Shown here piece by piece: positions 51,704 to 61,396 of a DNA stretch of 64,000 nt (positions are counted from its first letter, which is position 1; each line of letters starts with the position of its first letter). This DNA is from Cyclobacteriaceae bacterium (lineage in GTDB: Bacteria > Bacteroidota > Bacteroidia > Cytophagales > Cyclobacteriaceae). The stretch is taken from assembly GCA_028278225.1 (NCBI GenBank), contig JANQEU010000085.1, positions 124,001 through 188,000 on the forward strand, given 5' to 3'. The notes under the pieces were generated by a model that was not told the origin of the DNA, did not search any database, and saw nothing but the letters and a program-made list of their open reading frames with translations. A program made the position numbers and the translations under genes.

Positions 51704-54700
51704 TTAAAATGATAAACTTATACCCGTTGTGACGGTCCTTGCATTCGGATATATTCCCCGGTCAACACCTATATCAAGGTTCCGTCTTCCTGATGAATTA
51801 TTCACTAAACTCACTTCGGGATCCACGCCTCCGTAACTGGTGAACGTCAACATATTTTGTCCCTGAATGTAAATCCGAACAGATCTTAATCCCCATAATC
51901 CTTCCGGTAGATTATATCCGATCTGTAAGTTCTTCAACCGGAGAAATGATCCGTTTTCAACAAAAAAAGTCGATGAACGCAGTTCGTTATTTGCATCGAC
52001 CGTAGATAATTGCGATAAATCTGTTCCTGTTTTGGAAGGCTTCCAGGCATCCAGGATCCGTTTGCTTTTTCCAATCCGCGTATCAAAAAAGAAATCAGTA
52101 TAGTATTTAGTAAAATTGAACAGATCAACACCCTGTACACCCTGAAAAAATGCACTTAGATCGAAGTTTCCGTAATTGGCCGAAATGGTGAACCCATACA
52201 TAAAGTCAGGATGTGGATTGCCGATGAATGTCCTGTCCGCATCATCAATGATACCATCCTCATTTAAGTCCCGGAACTTCATCCTGCCCACAGCTTTTCC
52301 CGGTTGATCAGCGTGTGCAGAAACCTCCTCTTCACTTTGGAATATCCCTGAAACTACATGACCATACAGTTTGGCTATTGGCTGACCTACCTGGGTTCGC
52401 GATATTGTCAGATTCCGTGAAAAGGTATTATCATCTAATCCGGACAAAAACTCAATGGAATTATCCAGTGCCAGCACTTTGTTTCTGATCGCACTAAGGT
52501 TGGCAGAAATGCGAAAGGAGAAATCTCCAAATTGCTCGCTTAGATATGAGCTTTGAATTTCGAATCCCCTGTTTTCCATCTTTCCGACATTGACAAATGG
52601 CTCATCAGCCTGGCCAAATACGGCAGATGTTGGTGGCTGCAGCAGTATATCTTCAGTTTTCTTGATGAAATAATCGATAGAAACTGATAGTCTGTCTGCC
52701 AGCAATACGGCATCAACTCCAAAATTTGTCTGTGTTGTTCCTTCCCACTTTACATCCGGGTTTCCGATTCTCGTCGGAGCAAAACCTACCGCTACGCTGT
52801 TGTTTGTCCCTTCAATGTCGTAATCCGTATTATTTGAATTTCTTGCAAAGGTTGAGAAAGTGGGAAAGTCCCCAATTTCCTGATTCCCGTTTTGCCCCCA
52901 GGATGCACGAAGTTTCAGATCGGAAATAAAAGAAGGTCTGCCTGACATGAATATCTCTTCCGTTATTCTCCATCCAACCGAGAGCGCAGGAAACAGCGCA
53001 AATTGGTTTGACCTGCCAAACCTGGAGGATCCGTCTCTTCTCAATGTGGCATTCAGCAAGTATTTGTTTTTGAGATCATACTCCACCTGGCCAAACAGGG
53101 AATACAAAGTCCATTCCGTGTAAGTTTCACCGTTCTGGATGTTTCCCTCGCCTGCAGATAAAAGCAAATAATTAATATTGTCGGTGAAGAATCCCTTTCT
53201 GGAAGTATTGATACCTTCAAAAGAAAAACTAATAGCTTCCGTTCCTACCAAGGTCCTGATTAAATGATCTCCAAAAACTTTTGTGTACTGAAGCGTATTG
53301 TTCCAAACCCAATTGACAGTGTTGGAGTGGCCTCTGGATAGAAATGTCTCCTCGTTTTCGGCATCACCGGCAACAAATGAATAATTGATGTTTTTATTGG
53401 TGCGTAGTGTATAGTCCAGCCCAAAGTCCGATTTTATCCTTAGGTTTTCGACAGGTTGGATTTCAAAAAACACATTCCCGAAAATCCTGCTCTGAATATT
53501 GGTATCATCTCGTAATCCATAATAATTCAAAGCCACAGGATTGTCAGCACCCCTTACACCGTCTATGCCACTGAAGTAGTTGCCATTTACATCACGTACC
53601 GGAACGATCGGGTGCATCCTCAGGGCGTTGATAAATGACGATCCCAGCGCCTGGTTATTACTCACGGAAGTCCTGTCCGAATAAATATATGATAGATTGT
53701 CACCGATCCTGAATATGGAGTTCGCTGATTTATATTCGGTGTTGACACGGAATGTATACCTTTTGAAGTCCGTGAACTTCATTGTTCCTTCCTGGTCAAA
53801 CATCGAAAGCGACACGGCAGACCGTAAATTGTCGGTTCCGCCTTCATATCCAATATTGTAATACTGGATAACGGCTGGATCAAACAGGGCATCAAACCAA
53901 TCCGTACCGGCCCTGTTGGCTCTGGCAGAATCCCCGTCGGTAAGTCCCGGAACAAGGAACTCGGGAATTACCGGATCAGGTCCCGGCCCGTAAACGGGAT
54001 TGCCCGGGACAATGCCGTCATTGAGTTGAGCTTCAAATAACAATTCACCCCATTCTTCAGTTCCGATCATTTCCGGCAGGTTTGTTACCTGCTGAATTCC
54101 ATAATAACCATCAACGGTGATCCTGCTTTGATTATACTGGCCTTGTTTCGTGGTGATGATTACCACTCCATTTGCCGCCCTTGATCCATATATTGAAGCT
54201 GCTGCAGCGTCTTTCAATACTTGCATGGATTCAATATCATTGGGATTTATGAGGTTAATATTATCCTTTGTTGGCACTCCGTCAATAATATATAACGGAT
54301 CATTGTCGCCAATGGTACTGTAACCTCTGATCCTTACGGAAACTCCATCCCCGGGCGCTCCCGTACCCGATACCTGCACTCCAGGTACCTGACCCTGTAT
54401 AAGGTTTTCCAGACTGCTAACAGGGAATGACTTAATCTCATCAGTTCCAACGACAGCGACAGACCCCGTCAGATCTTTCTTTTCCTTTGTCGTATAACCA
54501 ACAACAACAACTTCGTTCAGATTTTGAATGTCGAGCTGCAGAACGATTGCAAAAGAAGTCCGGTTTCCAATTTCTACTTCCAGCGTTCTGTATCCAATAT
54601 ATGAAACTTCCAAAAACCTGTCGGAATCATCAATAGTCAGTTCAAAGTTTCCATTGATGTCTGTGACTATTCCTTTCAATGTCCCTTTCACCTTGACCGT

Positions 54701-55147
54701 AGCGCCAATTAAGGGCTCTCCCCCATCATCCGTCACGGTCCCGCTTATGACTATCTCTTCAATTATTTCCGGGATTTTTTCCGCAGTTTTTTCTTTTACC
54801 CACTTTACATAGATCGTTTTGTCAATTTGCTTAAACTGAAGAGAATATTCCTTAGCCAGAAGTTTCAGCAGTTCCTTCACTGTAGATCGTACCGGGGGTC
54901 TGAACTTTGACCTGATGGTACCGATTTTAGCATCATATGCAAAAACCAGCTCAGTTTGCTGCTCTACAATTTCGAATATTTGTGTTAATTCAAAGTATCC
55001 GGATTCGAAAGTGACTTCAATATTGGAAAGCGATTGCGCTTTTGTGTCATTTGCAAACAATAATTGAAGAGAGAGGAGATTTATAAGGAAAAGCCGAAAT
55101 GTATGTTTAGATGTAAACAAAATCGTCTTTCTAAAATGATTTTTCAC
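51704..55147 (-). CDS. SusC/RagA family TonB-linked outer-membrane transporter with STN domain
   Basis: 1147 residues. The signal peptide ends NDTKAQ. An STN domain follows (about 40-115: VTFESGYFELTQIFEIVEQQ, VKELLKLLAKEYSLQFKQ), then a CarboxypepD_reg-like domain (VTDDGGEPLIGATVKVKGT), TonB box region NLNEVVVVGYTTKEKKDLTG, plug (LIQGQVPGVQVSG, RIRGYSTIGDNDPLYIIDG, ASIYGSRAANGVVIITTKQG) and a 22-strand barrel. The STN domain is what FecR-type anti-sigma factors contact, matching the sigma/FecR genes directly upstream: substrate binding would signal through FecR to the sigma factor. Confidence 0.97.
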   Translation of the reverse strand: MKNHFRKTILFTSKHTFRLFLINLLSLQLLFANDTKAQSLSNIEVTFESGYFELTQIFEIVEQQTELVFAYDAKIGTIRSKFRPPVRSTVKELLKLLAKEYSLQFKQIDKTIYVKWVKEKTAEKIPEIIEEIVISGTVTDDGGEPLIGATVKVKGTLKGIVTDINGNFELTIDDSDRFLEVSYIGYRTLEVEIGNRTSFAIVLQLDIQNLNEVVVVGYTTKEKKDLTGSVAVVGTDEIKSFPVSSLENLIQGQVPGVQVSGTGAPGDGVSVRIRGYSTIGDNDPLYIIDGVPTKDNINLINPNDIESMQVLKDAAAASIYGSRAANGVVIITTKQGQYNQSRITVDGYYGIQQVTNLPEMIGTEEWGELLFEAQLNDGIVPGNPVYGPGPDPVIPEFLVPGLTDGDSARANRAGTDWFDALFDPAVIQYYNIGYEGGTDNLRSAVSLSMFDQEGTMKFTDFKRYTFRVNTEYKSANSIFRIGDNLSYIYSDRTSVSNNQALGSSFINALRMHPIVPVRDVNGNYFSGIDGVRGADNPVALNYYGLRDDTNIQSRIFGNVFFEIQPVENLRIKSDFGLDYTLRTNKNINYSFVAGDAENEETFLSRGHSNTVNWVWNNTLQYTKVFGDHLIRTLVGTEAISFSFEGINTSRKGFFTDNINYLLLSAGEGNIQNGETYTEWTLYSLFGQVEYDLKNKYLLNATLRRDGSSRFGRSNQFALFPALSVGWRITEEIFMSGRPSFISDLKLRASWGQNGNQEIGDFPTFSTFARNSNNTDYDIEGTNNSVAVGFAPTRIGNPDVKWEGTTQTNFGVDAVLLADRLSVSIDYFIKKTEDILLQPPTSAVFGQADEPFVNVGKMENRGFEIQSSYLSEQFGDFSFRISANLSAIRNKVLALDNSIEFLSGLDDNTFSRNLTISRTQVGQPIAKLYGHVVSGIFQSEEEVSAHADQPGKAVGRMKFRDLNEDGIIDDADRTFIGNPHPDFMYGFTISANYGNFDLSAFFQGVQGVDLFNFTKYYTDFFFDTRIGKSKRILDAWKPSKTGTDLSQLSTVDANNELRSSTFFVENGSFLRLKNLQIGYNLPEGLWGLRSVRIYIQGQNMLTFTSYGGVDPEVSLVNNSSGRRNLDIGVDRGIYPNARTVTTGISLSF

Positions 55148-55185
55148 TAGTTTTGACTGGTTTTATGTTATAAAATCTGTTAGTA

Positions 55186-55227
55186 GTAGCCTGGATCTAG
55201 TACCAGTAGAGTCAGGCTACATTTTTT
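55186..55227. other. fecR-susC intergenic hairpin
   Basis: GTAGCCTG (55186-55193) pairs with CAGGCTAC (55213-55220), an 8-bp perfect stem with a 19-nt loop. On the minus (sense) strand it lies between the fecR stop and susC and has no T-run after it. On the plus strand it is followed by ATTTTTT, a terminator shape for antisense transcripts. It could stabilise the susC mRNA end or separate fecR from susC expression. Confidence 0.5.
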
Positions 55228-56188
55228 AGTTACAGGAATTCCCTCTTATATAGATTTCCTTGAAATCTTTTGTTTCATAGCTTATATCAATTAAAAATTT
55301 TAATCCTTCCAATACATTATTGATTTTGGTTTCCCTGAATTTGCCACTGAGCAAACACGCGCCGATCTCCGGGTTTACCAGAATTATATCCACATTGTAC
55401 CATCGTTCGAGTGTTTTGATGACATCTTCAAAGCGGGCGTCATGGAACTGGATAAACCCTTCGGTCCAGGACAGGACTACGTCCAGATCTGCACTTGAAG
55501 TAACAAGATCATTTGTGCCGATATCAAATGTTGCCTGCTCACCAGGAGCAAGTGTTCTCTCCTGTCCATAGGCCCGGACCAAAACTTTTCCTGAAGAAAG
55601 TGTAACCGAAGTATTTTCCCCTTCGAAAGATTTAATATTAAAAGCAGTACCAAGAACTGTGGTATTGACGCCTCCTGATGAAACAGTAAATGGCACTTCG
55701 GGATTTCTTCTTACTTCAAAGTATGCTTCTCCCTTTAACTGCACCTCTCTCAATGAACCGTCAAACTTTTCAGGATACGAAAGTTCACTATCCGCATTTA
55801 ATCTCACCGTGGAACCGTCACTTAACGTAATGGTGGCCTGTTGACCTTTTGCGGTGGATTTTGTCAACAACACCGGTTCCGCCGTATAATTGATGATTGA
55901 ATAGTACAGCAAGCCTAGTGAAAATACAATCAGAATGGATGCTGCAATTCTGAAAACGGGATTCAATCTCCATTTACGATCTTTATTGCTATCTGTGGAG
56001 ATCGCGTTTTTGATCGACTGGTAAAGTTCCAGCCTGGTTTTCTCTTTCATTGACAGATCCCAATCGTCCCACTTGCCATTTTCTTTTTGCAACAGGTCAA
56101 AGTAGCTATCAAACAATTTTGCCTCCTGCTCCGTGCACCAGCCTCTTGAGTATTTTTCAGCTAATTCAAAAAATTCTTCTTTGTTCAT
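55226..56188 (-). CDS. FecR family anti-sigma factor
   Basis: About 320 residues from MNKEEFFELAEKYSRGWCTE; a longer start at 56230 adds an unlikely 14. The N-terminal helical domain binds the sigma factor; one TM helix (FRIAASILIVFSLGLLYYSI) follows, then the periplasmic FecR domain: TAKGQQATITLSDGSTVRLN, LKGEAYFEVRRNPEVPFTVS, VNTTVLGTAFNIKSFEGE, and the C-terminal FQIVEDVIKTLERWYNVDI-type STN-like segment (HDARFEDVIKTLERWYNVDI). It lies between the sigma factor and susC genes. Confidence 0.96.
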   Translation of the reverse strand: MNKEEFFELAEKYSRGWCTEQEAKLFDSYFDLLQKENGKWDDWDLSMKEKTRLELYQSIKNAISTDSNKDRKWRLNPVFRIAASILIVFSLGLLYYSIINYTAEPVLLTKSTAKGQQATITLSDGSTVRLNADSELSYPEKFDGSLREVQLKGEAYFEVRRNPEVPFTVSSGGVNTTVLGTAFNIKSFEGENTSVTLSSGKVLVRAYGQERTLAPGEQATFDIGTNDLVTSSADLDVVLSWTEGFIQFHDARFEDVIKTLERWYNVDIILVNPEIGACLLSGKFRETKINNVLEGLKFLIDISYETKDFKEIYIRGNSCN

Positions 56189-56278
56189 GTAAAAGACTTT
56201 CTGATAGTAGTACCGTAAAGCACCAGGCACACGTAAATGAAATTGAAAAAATTTCTTTAAGCTATGGTCCTGAAGATG

Positions 56279-56860
56279 TCAGGGCACTAACAAGATCAAT
56301 GCTGAAAGGGCTATTGAAGAAGGGTCGATGGAATTCCTTAAGTGCTTTATGGCATTACTGATGTGTGTCTCAACTGTGCGAATGGACAAACCCAGCTTCT
56401 CTGCAATTTCCTTGTTCGAAAGGTGCTCGAACCTGCTTAGTTGAAATACCTCCCGGCACCTTGACGGTAAATGCTGCAAAGACCTGTCGATTGTGGTTCG
56501 AAGTTCCTCATAATCTATCAGCTGTTCGGTTGTATTCACAAAGACTGCCTCATTCAAAGCTTCCTCATGTGCCACAGTGAACCTGGTCTTTCTGATGCTT
56601 TTGGCCACCTGGTTTCTGGCTGCCTGGAAAAGGAATGCGGAGAGATTGTTGATATCAACTTTTTTTCTTCTTTCCCAAAGACTGACAAATATTTCCTGGA
56701 CTAAATCCTGAGCCACATCATCATCTCCCAAAACGTTGCTGGTTGTAACAAACAGCCTCTCCCAATACCTGCTGAAGATTTCATCAAAGGCTAATTCGTT
56801 ATCTTCCTTCAGCAGTTGAACGAGTTTGGAATCCGGTATTATGCTCCGATCATTATTCAT
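56279..56860 (-). CDS. ECF RNA polymerase sigma factor (FecI-like)
   Basis: 193 residues. Region 2: ELAFDEIFSRYWERLFVTTS, DDDVAQDLVQEIFVSLWERR, FLFQAARNQVAKSIRK. Region 4: LQHLPSRCREVFQLSRFEHL, SNKEIAEKLGLSIRTVETHI, SNAIKHLR. This is the Bacteroidota 'sigma-70 family, FecR-associated' group. It precedes fecR and the SusCD-type genes by 90 bp on the same strand and would activate the susC promoter when FecR is signalled through the STN domain. Confidence 0.96.
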   Translation of the reverse strand: MNNDRSIIPDSKLVQLLKEDNELAFDEIFSRYWERLFVTTSNVLGDDDVAQDLVQEIFVSLWERRKKVDINNLSAFLFQAARNQVAKSIRKTRFTVAHEEALNEAVFVNTTEQLIDYEELRTTIDRSLQHLPSRCREVFQLSRFEHLSNKEIAEKLGLSIRTVETHISNAIKHLRNSIDPSSIALSALILLVP

Positions 56861-57090
56861 TGATCCTTCAAAGTACCATAAAGAAAATCAATAATTCATC
56901 CATAAACCTCATAACTGCTAAATGGAATCTCTTAGAGAACCTGACCCCAAATTGATTAATTCTTATAAAAAAGCTGACGATCCAAATAAGGTCACCAGCT
57001 AAACCGGATATTTTGAAGGAGTATTTAGAGGTCCGGGGCTCAGGATTGCATACCTGACCTCATCTAAAGCGATTAAATTTGATCAGGATC

Positions 57091-58245
57091 ATGGACCGCA
57101 TAATCTCTCTTATTCTATTATTAGCTTCACTCCAGGGAATAATACTGTCATTTGCGCTGTTTTTTAGGGAAAGAGGACGTACTGAGAATACCTTACTATC
57201 AATCGCATTATTGATTATTTCACTGGCCCTGGCTGTGGCTTACCTTCTTTCTACCGATCATTCCAGGTACCCGTACCTTGTTGAAATAACAGCCCCGGTT
57301 GTATTGATCATTTTGCCTCTGGTTTTATTGTATGCTAAAATCCTTACCGGAAGTATTTCCCATATCAGTACACTCCAACTGCTCCACGCCATACCTTTTC
57401 TATTCTACATGTTATATAAGTCCAGGTTCTATTTTCTGGATGCAGACGCCAAAATCTCGTTTTTCGAAAGGGTTTATGTCAGGAATGAGTTGCTCGTACC
57501 GGACATTATAGAGGGAGAATTCCTTGGAGCTTTTGGGGTGGTCTACGGAATCTGGATGTTCCTCGTAACCACGCAATACCGAACAAAGGTCAAAAATGTA
57601 TTTTCCGAAATTGAAACTATCAAGCTTTCATGGCTTATCGTCATTTCCGGATCAATACTGGTGCTGAATCTCGCGGCATTCATCATCACCAACCTTCAGA
57701 TCCTGGAAATTGATGTTCCCTTTGTAATTCACTTCCTGACAGCCATCGGAGGCTCCATTTTTTTGTACGTTGCAGGTTATTTCACCTTCTATCAACCCCA
57801 GTTGTTTTATAAAAATCACGTTCAGCTTGTTCACAACATAGCGCTGCTTGACCAGAAACCATCTACGCATAAAAGACATGACGAAGAAAAGAAATATCAG
57901 GATTACCTGGACAAGATACTGGACGTGACGGAACGCAAAGAAATATTCAGGAAATCCTCCCTTTCCATCAAGGAATTTGCAGAAATGGTGCACCTTCCGG
58001 TATACCTGATTTCAAAAGTTATCAACAAAAGACTCAGCGAAAACTTCTTCACCTTTATCAATAAAAGGAGGATCCGGGAAATAAAAAAAGCCCTGGAAGA
58101 TCCGAATGATAAGAGAACCATTATTGAAATCGCCAGGGACAATGGCTATATCTCAAAATCAGCATTCAATAGTTCCTTCAGGTTTTTCACCAAAACAACT
58201 CCAACAGCATACAGATCACAATTCAATTCGAAAACCATAAAATAG
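57091..58245 (+). CDS. AraC family regulator with membrane N-terminus
   Basis: 384 residues from MDRIISLILLLASLQGIILS. About seven TM helices occupy the first 240 residues (SLALAVAYLLSTDHSRYPYL, EITAPVVLIILPLVLLYAKI, GGSIFLYVAGYFTFYQPQ among them). The C-terminal AraC domain has both helix-turn-helix units: LSIKEFAEMVHLPVYLISKV, INKRLSENFFTFINKRRIRE, and TIIEIARDNGYISKSAFNSS with FRFFTKTTPTAYR. Such proteins sense a signal in the membrane. The hydrolase and outer-membrane protein genes downstream on the same strand (139 bp) are possible targets. Confidence 0.92.
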   Translation: MDRIISLILLLASLQGIILSFALFFRERGRTENTLLSIALLIISLALAVAYLLSTDHSRYPYLVEITAPVVLIILPLVLLYAKILTGSISHISTLQLLHAIPFLFYMLYKSRFYFLDADAKISFFERVYVRNELLVPDIIEGEFLGAFGVVYGIWMFLVTTQYRTKVKNVFSEIETIKLSWLIVISGSILVLNLAAFIITNLQILEIDVPFVIHFLTAIGGSIFLYVAGYFTFYQPQLFYKNHVQLVHNIALLDQKPSTHKRHDEEKKYQDYLDKILDVTERKEIFRKSSLSIKEFAEMVHLPVYLISKVINKRLSENFFTFINKRRIREIKKALEDPNDKRTIIEIARDNGYISKSAFNSSFRFFTKTTPTAYRSQFNSKTIK

Positions 58246-58384
58246 ATCCTGTAGAAGGTACTGATTCGTCCAAAATCAAAATTGTTCCGGATTTCCGCAC
58301 CAATTGGACCTTGTAATGTTTTGCATCAAAATGTCATTTTCTGAAATTGGCAAAAATGGACTTTCGGATATAGTGACCTGAAAA

Positions 58385-59374
58385 ATGAAACTCAAATTAG
58401 CCTCTATTTACGTACTACTGACTTATTCAATAGTTTCCTGTGAATTTCATGATCCTGAAAAAGATGGGAACCTGGTGCCCCTGACTGTTACACAGGATCT
58501 GACCTTGCCTCGTTTTGAAACGAGTGACGGGGTTCTATTACATTTGACAACATTTGGTGATCCATCCAACCCCGTTTTGGTTGTTTTGCATGGTGGCCCG
58601 GGCGCAATGGATTATCACGCCTATGATAATCTTATCTCATTAAGCGATCAGTATTTTCTTGTTCTATTTGACCAGAGGGGAGCCGGATTATCTCAGAGGG
58701 TAGATGAACCGGACGTGACAGGCATCACTTACATGCAGGATATTAATGATCTGAAAGCACAATATTCTCCCGGTCAAAAGATCAACCTGCTTGGTCATTC
58801 ATTCGGTGGATTATACGCAACCTTGTATACGTACAATTATCCGGAAAATGTCAACAAACTCATCCTTGCCGAACCAATGGCTATGACAAAAGAGGCAAAT
58901 GAGGGTTGGGATAATGGTGATGACCCTGGCATTTTGTCAAATGAGTTGAATCAGGTACTGGAGGCTTTTGAATATACTCTGCCTAATAGTCATGCGGAAG
59001 CTGATTATATGTGGGCCATGCTGCAATTGGAATTCGGCGCAGATGATCAGCTATTTGGAAATGAAGATTTCTCGATGACCAATCCCTCCAGGTTCGGGTA
59101 TTTTGCTGCGATAGGCATACTAAACTGGCTGGGCTTTCTGGATGAGTCCTACAAAAACATGAATTTCCTGGATGATTTCAGGAACAAATTTCAGAATGAG
59201 GTATTAATTATGGCTGCAGATCATAGCAGTCTTGGATATGATTTTCAGGAAGAATTTCACCAACCCTTTTTTGAAAATGTAGAAATGGTGAAGATCAGTG
59301 ACTCAGGGCACTATTTTTTTATTTTCAAGCCAACAGTTGCTGTTCCCATAGTTAGAAACTTTCTAAATGAGTAG
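58385..59374 (+). CDS. Alpha/beta hydrolase lipoprotein, proline-iminopeptidase-like
   Basis: 329 residues, lipobox in LLTYSIVSC. Hydrolase motifs: oxyanion loop VVLHGGPGAMDYHAY, FDQRGAGLSQR, nucleophile elbow LLGHSFGGLYATLY with Ser139, and near the end VLIMAADHSSLGYDF and KISDSGHYFFIFKP, which provide candidate Asp and His. HGGPG and DQRGxG are shared with prolyl aminopeptidases (S33), so an exported peptidase or esterase is likely. It overlaps the next gene by 8 bp. Confidence 0.9.
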   Translation: MKLKLASIYVLLTYSIVSCEFHDPEKDGNLVPLTVTQDLTLPRFETSDGVLLHLTTFGDPSNPVLVVLHGGPGAMDYHAYDNLISLSDQYFLVLFDQRGAGLSQRVDEPDVTGITYMQDINDLKAQYSPGQKINLLGHSFGGLYATLYTYNYPENVNKLILAEPMAMTKEANEGWDNGDDPGILSNELNQVLEAFEYTLPNSHAEADYMWAMLQLEFGADDQLFGNEDFSMTNPSRFGYFAAIGILNWLGFLDESYKNMNFLDDFRNKFQNEVLIMAADHSSLGYDFQEEFHQPFFENVEMVKISDSGHYFFIFKPTVAVPIVRNFLNE

Positions 59375-60047
59375 TTATATGAGGACACTGATGCTCATCA
59401 TATTGATATCCACGATCTCAATATCAATTGCCAGGTCCCAGGGTATTCAAAACAATTTCTTTACAAGGAGTGAATCCAAAACCTACGGCCACTTGTCAAC
59501 CGAACTGGACCCTTCCCTGTCCGTTGCATTGGGAGTTGGTCATGTTTTCAGTATTCAGGAAAAGAAAGTACTAACATCTTTAGCGATCAATAGCCCTTTG
59601 GCACTATTTGGTAAATCGGCAGGGATCGCAATTGCAGGCAGTACATTTCTATTGGACAATGAATGGGACATCAGAACAACAGTTGACCTCAGGACCAAAT
59701 TCTTCAGCAACAATTTAAGCCATGGAAGTACCTACAATTTTAATGTAACGGTAAATCCCGGATATTATCAGGATAAATGGTTTTCAAGCTTAAGCATATC
59801 CTACAGAAAATATTTGATGACCTACCGGAAGCATACAACAGAGTACCGGGAAGTTTTTCCTGAAGTCAGGGATGGCTGGTATACAAACGATTCAGGCCTG
59901 ATTTTTATCGGTGTAGCTGGCGGATATTTTTTTAACAACGTCGAATTAAACGCATCTTTGTCAGCGAAATTACCCGATAATTTTGAGGATTATGCTCCAT
60001 TCCTCCTGCCTGTTTTCTTCAGTCTGGGGGCGAACTTCAGCTTTTGA
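59367..60047 (+). CDS. Predicted outer-membrane protein
   Basis: 226 residues; the signal peptide (MRTLMLIILISTISISIARSQ) fits a start at the first or fifth methionine. The remainder alternates in beta-barrel fashion (GHLSTELDPSLSVALGVGHV, GYYQDKWFSSLSISYRKYLM, GLIFIGVAGGYFFNNVELNA) and closes with LPVFFSLGANFSF, ending in phenylalanine as outer-membrane barrels do. No family recognised. It overlaps the hydrolase gene, so the two are co-translated. Confidence 0.78.
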   Translation: MSSYMRTLMLIILISTISISIARSQGIQNNFFTRSESKTYGHLSTELDPSLSVALGVGHVFSIQEKKVLTSLAINSPLALFGKSAGIAIAGSTFLLDNEWDIRTTVDLRTKFFSNNLSHGSTYNFNVTVNPGYYQDKWFSSLSISYRKYLMTYRKHTTEYREVFPEVRDGWYTNDSGLIFIGVAGGYFFNNVELNASLSAKLPDNFEDYAPFLLPVFFSLGANFSF

Positions 60048-60101
60048 ATCAGACCATTTTGAATTCATAACCCAAAGGCCCTGGCTGCTGAATGATCAGG
60101 G

Positions 60102-61355
60102 TTACCGGAAACTAAATTCCTCATAGTGAATATCACGAATTGGTACACCTTTTTCCAGTAGCTGTCTGATATAACTCTCCCTCATAGACTCTGGTCCGCA
60201 AATGAAGACAGAGTGGCCTTTGATTTTTCTGGAATCAAATAGCTGTCCTACTGAAAAAAAACCTTTTTCACCGGAATCCCACAGATAGAAATCAATGTTG
60301 GGCTTATTTTTGGTCACTTCTTCAATTTCATCTTTGTAATTGGCCTGGCTCGCAGATTTTACACACCAGACAAAGGTGACATTGAAATCAGGGCTTACTT
60401 CTCCCATAAATGACAAAAACGGCGTAATGCCAATTCCCCCTGCAAGCCATAACTGATCCTTATGCCTGGCCCGGGTAAAATCAAATTGCCCAAATGACCC
60501 TTCAACTCTAGCTTTGGTACCCTCTTTCAGGGCCGTTTGCAATTCAGATGTATAGTCTCCAAGGGACTTGACAGTAAAACGTAAGCCATCATCAGAGGGA
60601 TGATTACTGATTGTAAACGGATGCGCCTCCCGCCTGTTCATCCCATCAAATGAAACAAAAGCAAATTGACCAGGAGTATAACTCAATTTTTTACTGACGG
60701 GTTTAAGGATGATTTCGGTGATGTCATTATCAAATCGTTTCAATGAGTCTACCGCGTAATGCAATTTCCGGTTGAATATTCCATATAAGAATGCTCTGTA
60801 GAACCATGCAATAATTCCAATGAGGGCCATACCATAAACGTAAGACCTGACAATTGGAAGTTCACTTGTCAACGTTGGAACTGTGAAGGAATGAGCAATT
60901 CCCAGAACATAGAAGAATCCCATCAATTTGTGGATATTGATCCATTTATGATATTTGATCTTTCTCCTGAAAACTGGTGATGCGGAGAGAACAACACCAA
61001 TCAAAATCAAGATCAGGGCATAAAACCCGAGAGGTTTACCAATCGAAAATTCGGGATTTCTGGGCACCACTATAAAGTGCAGAATCAATAACGCTACTGC
61101 GATAATCCCTGATCTGCGATGTATCATGTACATTTTATCCAATCCACCAAAAATCCGCTCTACCCATTTCGCACGAGTGGCCATCAGGAAGTTTGCGGCA
61201 AATACGGTAACTACCCATGATGAAAATATTTCCCCTGCAATATGTTGGGAAGTATAGGCATAGTCACCCCGGTACATGGTCAGGTCAATCCACCATAAAA
61301 TAAAGTGAATGGCGATGATTACAGGGAAATAGTGTTCCTGTTTAATGGTTCTCAT
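60102..61355 (-). CDS. Ferric-reductase-like transmembrane flavocytochrome
   Basis: 417 residues. The N-terminal half has six TM helices with candidate heme histidines in MIHRRSGIIAVALLILHFIV and INIHKLMGFFYVLGIAHSF, the ferric reductase/NOX pattern. The C-terminal half is a ferredoxin-reductase module: FAD site EAHPFTISNHPSDDG, NAD(P) site LWLAGGIGITPFLSFMGEV, and VFICGPESMRESYIRQLLEKG. It would move electrons from cytosolic NAD(P)H across the membrane, for example to metals or oxygen. It is last in a MarR-lipoprotein-reductase unit (41 bp from the lipoprotein gene). Confidence 0.92.
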   Translation of the reverse strand: MRTIKQEHYFPVIIAIHFILWWIDLTMYRGDYAYTSQHIAGEIFSSWVVTVFAANFLMATRAKWVERIFGGLDKMYMIHRRSGIIAVALLILHFIVVPRNPEFSIGKPLGFYALILILIGVVLSASPVFRRKIKYHKWINIHKLMGFFYVLGIAHSFTVPTLTSELPIVRSYVYGMALIGIIAWFYRAFLYGIFNRKLHYAVDSLKRFDNDITEIILKPVSKKLSYTPGQFAFVSFDGMNRREAHPFTISNHPSDDGLRFTVKSLGDYTSELQTALKEGTKARVEGSFGQFDFTRARHKDQLWLAGGIGITPFLSFMGEVSPDFNVTFVWCVKSASQANYKDEIEEVTKNKPNIDFYLWDSGEKGFFSVGQLFDSRKIKGHSVFICGPESMRESYIRQLLEKGVPIRDIHYEEFSFR

Positions 61356-61396
61356 TAGTTATTAAAGTTTATCGGCTAAAATGATACGGTGTTCCT

